A stretch of 7,377 nucleotides of DNA from Pseudomonadota bacterium (GTDB taxonomy: Bacteria > Pseudomonadota > Alphaproteobacteria > Rhizobiales > Devosiaceae): NCBI GenBank assembly GCA_023415605.1, contig JAEZKB010000080.1:1-7377 (forward strand). Reading direction: 5' to 3'. The translations under genes were made by a program, and so were the position numbers. Positions 5,599-7,377 of the stretch are shown piece after piece. The stretch's first letter is position 1. The number at the start of each line of letters is the position of its first letter. Under the pieces are notes generated by a model, which ran no database searches, was not told the DNA's origin, and saw nothing but the letters and a program-made list of their open reading frames with translations.

Positions 5599-7047
5599 TC
5601 ACGGTTGGGACGACGGGGAGAGCTCTACGAGGAATCCGTAAAGTTCGATTTCAGCTGGCGGCGCGCTCTTGTGTGCCGGACCGCTGGCGAGAAGAATCAG
5701 CTGGCCGAAATCCGCCGTGGCATCGACCCGGAGTTCAACGGCGACCACGTCTTTGGACGGTTCGACAGAAACGCGCGAGAGCTGCTCGTTCTCCTTCGAC
5801 TGGGGCCCCGGGGTCCGGGCGATCACCCAGACGCCGCCCAAGCCCTTGAGGACACGCAGGAAGACGGTCACGATCACCGTACAGGGCAAGTGGGCCGGCT
5901 GCCCCAGCTCCGCAGCGGCGACGTATACGTAGCCGCCGTCCCTGCCGCGGAGCCGCAGGTGGTCGCCGGTCGCCTCGACGCTGCCGCTGGGGGTGCAGCC
6001 GAACAGGTACAGGTTGTTGCGAGCGGCGGCCAAGCGGGCGTCGCCCGGAACCGCAGCGATATAGCGCTGAGCGTCCCCGTATTGCCCGGCCAGTTGCAGG
6101 GCGTTGGCCGCAAGCATCTGCCGCCGCAGAAGCACGGCGTCGGCCGGGGAGGCGATCGGTGGCATCGGTTCCGTACGGACCAGCACGCCGTGGATTTCGA
6201 GTTCCGATGACTCGGGCGTGTAGGTGACGTTGTAGATGTCGATCTGGCGGAAATCGGCATCGGCCAGAACCGGAAGATCGACGGGGATGACGTCCGCCGA
6301 CGGCTCCACAGCAACGCTGACGAACGGTCGCCGTTCCCCTTTCGCCGCCAGGGAAAGCATGACGCGACCGCGCAGGACGCGAAGCCAAACGGTAGCGGTC
6401 AACAACCCCGCCTCGCGTGACGGCTGGCCGAGGAAGAAAGCAGCTCCATGCCGGTCCGCCTCGGCGGAGACGGTGATCCGTAACCGGTCGGCAAGATTGT
6501 GCACCGTGCCGGCCTTGCCCACCAAGACGAATTCGAGTTCGCTTCGGCGCGCCTCTTCAGGGTTCAGCGTCACGGCCTTGGCGCACCACGCCGACGCCTG
6601 CTTATGACGTCCGACGTTGCGGAACGCGCGCGCGGCCAGGATCAGCGGGCGCACCAGCTGTGGCGCGAGTCGCTCGACCGTTGCGACCACTGTTGGCGAC
6701 AAATCGACGTCCTCGCGTCCGGCAGCATCCTCGATCCGGGCGAGGCTGCCCGTAAGCTCGAAATCGGAATCGAGGGCGGCCGCGGCGTGACGCACGGCCC
6801 GGGCTTCTTCGCTCCGGCCCGTTTCCTCCAGCACTTCGGCCAAGGCCAGCGAAGCCTCGGCACGGTTCGGCTTCGCCGCGAGGGCGCGTTGGAAAGCGGC
6901 AATGGCGTCTGCGGTTTCGCCTTGCCGCCGCAGCGCGATACCCATCTCGTAATGATAGTTCGAAAACGTATCCTCGCGAATGGCGCGGCGCCAACGATCA
7001 ATGTCGAGGGGCTGCTGCGAGCTTGCGGTGTCTGCTTGGCCCGCCAT
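5599..7047 (-). CDS. TPR protein with two copies of an unassigned beta-rich module
   Basis: The 482-residue product has no signal peptide or membrane segment. Residues about 30-61 (NYHYEMGIALRRQGETADA...) and 64-95 are clear tetratricopeptide repeats, and 134-164 (ILAARAFRNVGRHKQASAW...) is a third; such repeats bind partner proteins. Two related beta-rich modules follow, at about 189-293 and 364-477. Shared landmarks are TVWLRVLRG (219-227) and TVFLRVLKG (394-402); VEPSADVIPVDL (247-258) and VEPSKDVVAVEL (428-439); ADFRQI (264-269) and ADFGQL (445-450); LEIHGVLVR (283-291) and IELYGFLVE (467-475). A TPR-like helical stretch (about 303-345) joins them. I do not recognise the module; a carbohydrate- or ligand-binding beta-sandwich is possible but unsupported. 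The ATG at 7047 has AGGGAGA ten bases upstream. Before the transposon arrived, this gene lay about 186 bp upstream of the sulfotransferase gene on the same strand. TPR proteins are common beside glycan-modifying enzymes, but no role is claimed. Confidence 0.82.
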   Translation of the reverse strand: MAGQADTASSQQPLDIDRWRRAIREDTFSNYHYEMGIALRRQGETADAIAAFQRALAAKPNRAEASLALAEVLEETGRSEEARAVRHAAAALDSDFELTGSLARIEDAAGREDVDLSPTVVATVERLAPQLVRPLILAARAFRNVGRHKQASAWCAKAVTLNPEEARRSELEFVLVGKAGTVHNLADRLRITVSAEADRHGAAFFLGQPSREAGLLTATVWLRVLRGRVMLSLAAKGERRPFVSVAVEPSADVIPVDLPVLADADFRQIDIYNVTYTPESSELEIHGVLVRTEPMPPIASPADAVLLRRQMLAANALQLAGQYGDAQRYIAAVPGDARLAAARNNLYLFGCTPSGSVEATGDHLRLRGRDGGYVYVAAAELGQPAHLPCTVIVTVFLRVLKGLGGVWVIARTPGPQSKENEQLSRVSVEPSKDVVAVELRVDATADFGQLILLASGPAHKSAPPAEIELYGFLVELSPSSQP

Positions 7048-7193
7048 GGCCGTTCATCTCCCTGTTCGTTCACTGCCCGACATCAGGCGGCAGGTTGGGC
7101 CAGGCTCGGTTCAGATGCAAGGGTGGCACCGCCCAGCCGAAGGCGAATTGTTGCCGGAAAACAGGGGTCGTGTCCCATCGCGTGGTGTAGGAT

Positions 7194-7256
7194 CTGTGGG
7201 TAATCGGCCCGCCGCAGCGCCCCCAAAGCTGGCGGAGGCGGGCCGGTTACCCACAG
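7194..7256. repeat. 20-bp inverted repeat forming a long hairpin in a divergent intergenic region
   Basis: Arms 7194-7213 (CTGTGGGTAATCGGCCCGCC) and 7237-7256 (GGCGGGCCGGTTACCCACAG) are reverse complements at 19 of 20 positions, and the mismatch still allows a G-T pair. A smaller stem, CAGC (7215-7218) with GCTG (7228-7231), extends it inside. It lies between two divergently transcribed genes, so it is not at a gene end where a terminator would be expected. No T-run follows. It may be a dispersed palindromic element, a regulatory dyad, or an mRNA leader structure of the downstream gene. Confidence 0.85.
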
Positions 7257-7268
7257 CGGAGCGGTCAT

Positions 7269-7280
7269 CGAAGTTCTTCG
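7269..7280. promoter_or_regulatory. Short palindrome CGAAG-TT-CTTCG upstream of the right-edge gene
   Basis: CGAAG (7269-7273) and CTTCG (7276-7280) form a perfect dyad 46 bases before the start at 7327, where a promoter or operator would lie. No convincing -35 or -10 pair was found around it. It is short enough to be chance. Confidence 0.2.
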
Positions 7281-7326
7281 GTAGAGTCTGGTCACCACAC
7301 CTCCACCCACACGAAGGGTGACCCCG

Positions 7327-7377
7327 ATGACCGACGAGATGAAGGCGCTTCGTTCGATGCTTGAGAAGGGCAGGGAC
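7327..7377 (+). CDS. 5' end of an unidentified gene, truncated by the window edge
   Basis: An ATG at 7327 opens a frame that stays open to the right edge, 17 codons (MTDEMKALRSMLEKGRD). GAAGGG at 7313-7318, eight bases before the ATG, is a good ribosome binding site and supports this start. The visible peptide is charged and probably helical, so a cytoplasmic protein is likely, but it is too short to assign to a family. The gene diverges from the TPR gene and has the long inverted repeat in its upstream region. Confidence 0.55.
   Translation, partial: MTDEMKALRSMLEKGRD

Noticed and set aside
5581..6210. A 209-codon plus-strand open frame overlapping the 3' half of the TPR gene
   Set aside because: It lies opposite the beta modules of the minus-strand protein, whose internal duplication is kept at the protein level. 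The plus-strand product has no coherent features and no ribosome binding site was seen.
7194..7256. Replication origin based on two DnaA-box-like nonamers
   Set aside because: Each nonamer differs by one base from the usual box, there are only two, and no AT-rich unwinding region or origin-linked gene is nearby.
1..7377. CRISPR array, tRNA or rRNA genes
   Set aside because: No regularly spaced direct repeats, no cloverleaf with a GTTCRA-type T arm and no conserved rRNA segments were seen on either strand.

Overview
This is a GC-rich bacterial segment. Its codon use and gene content (an uncharacterised TPR protein, a methyltransferase-like protein and a sulfotransferase) would fit an accessory surface-glycan or cell-envelope island of an alphaproteobacterium such as a Rhodospirillales member. 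The taxonomic guess is inference; nothing in the window is diagnostic.

Layout. (1) 1-837, plus strand: a methyltransferase-fold-like protein whose frame is open to the left edge. (2) 855-887: a strong 15-bp hairpin in the short gap between two convergent genes, probably a shared terminator. (3) 893-1708, minus strand: a PAPS-dependent sulfotransferase family protein with clear 5'-phosphosulfate and 3'-phosphate binding motifs. Most of this gene and its upstream region are AT-rich, in sharp contrast to everything around, but its last ~55 codons return to GC-rich DNA. (4) 1853-5551: a complete, compact Tn3-family transposon of 3699 bp, bounded by GGGGTCTGAGTA inverted ends and a perfect 5-bp target duplication (TTCCT). 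It carries only tnpR (serine resolvase) and tnpA, co-oriented. tnpA is split by a single-base frameshift near 3313, so the copy is probably not autonomous. Only about 30 bp lie between the 38-bp left end and tnpR, too little for a standard three-subsite res. (5) 5599-7047, minus strand: a 482-residue TPR protein carrying two diverged copies of a beta-rich module that I cannot assign to a known family. (6) 7048-7326: a divergent intergenic region with a striking 20-bp inverted repeat. (7) 7327 to the right edge: the first 17 codons of a plus-strand gene of unknown function.

How the parts fit. Removing the transposon and one TTCCT copy leaves the TPR gene directly upstream of the sulfotransferase gene on the minus strand, about 186 bp apart. 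The insertion therefore separates two genes that may have been transcribed together. The methyltransferase-like, sulfotransferase and TPR proteins could serve one glycan-modification pathway, but that is inference from neighbourhood only. The most notable items are the exact transposon boundaries with a frameshifted transposase, its minimal resolution region, the duplicated unknown module in the TPR protein, the composition break inside the sulfotransferase gene, and the long inverted repeat at 7194-7256.
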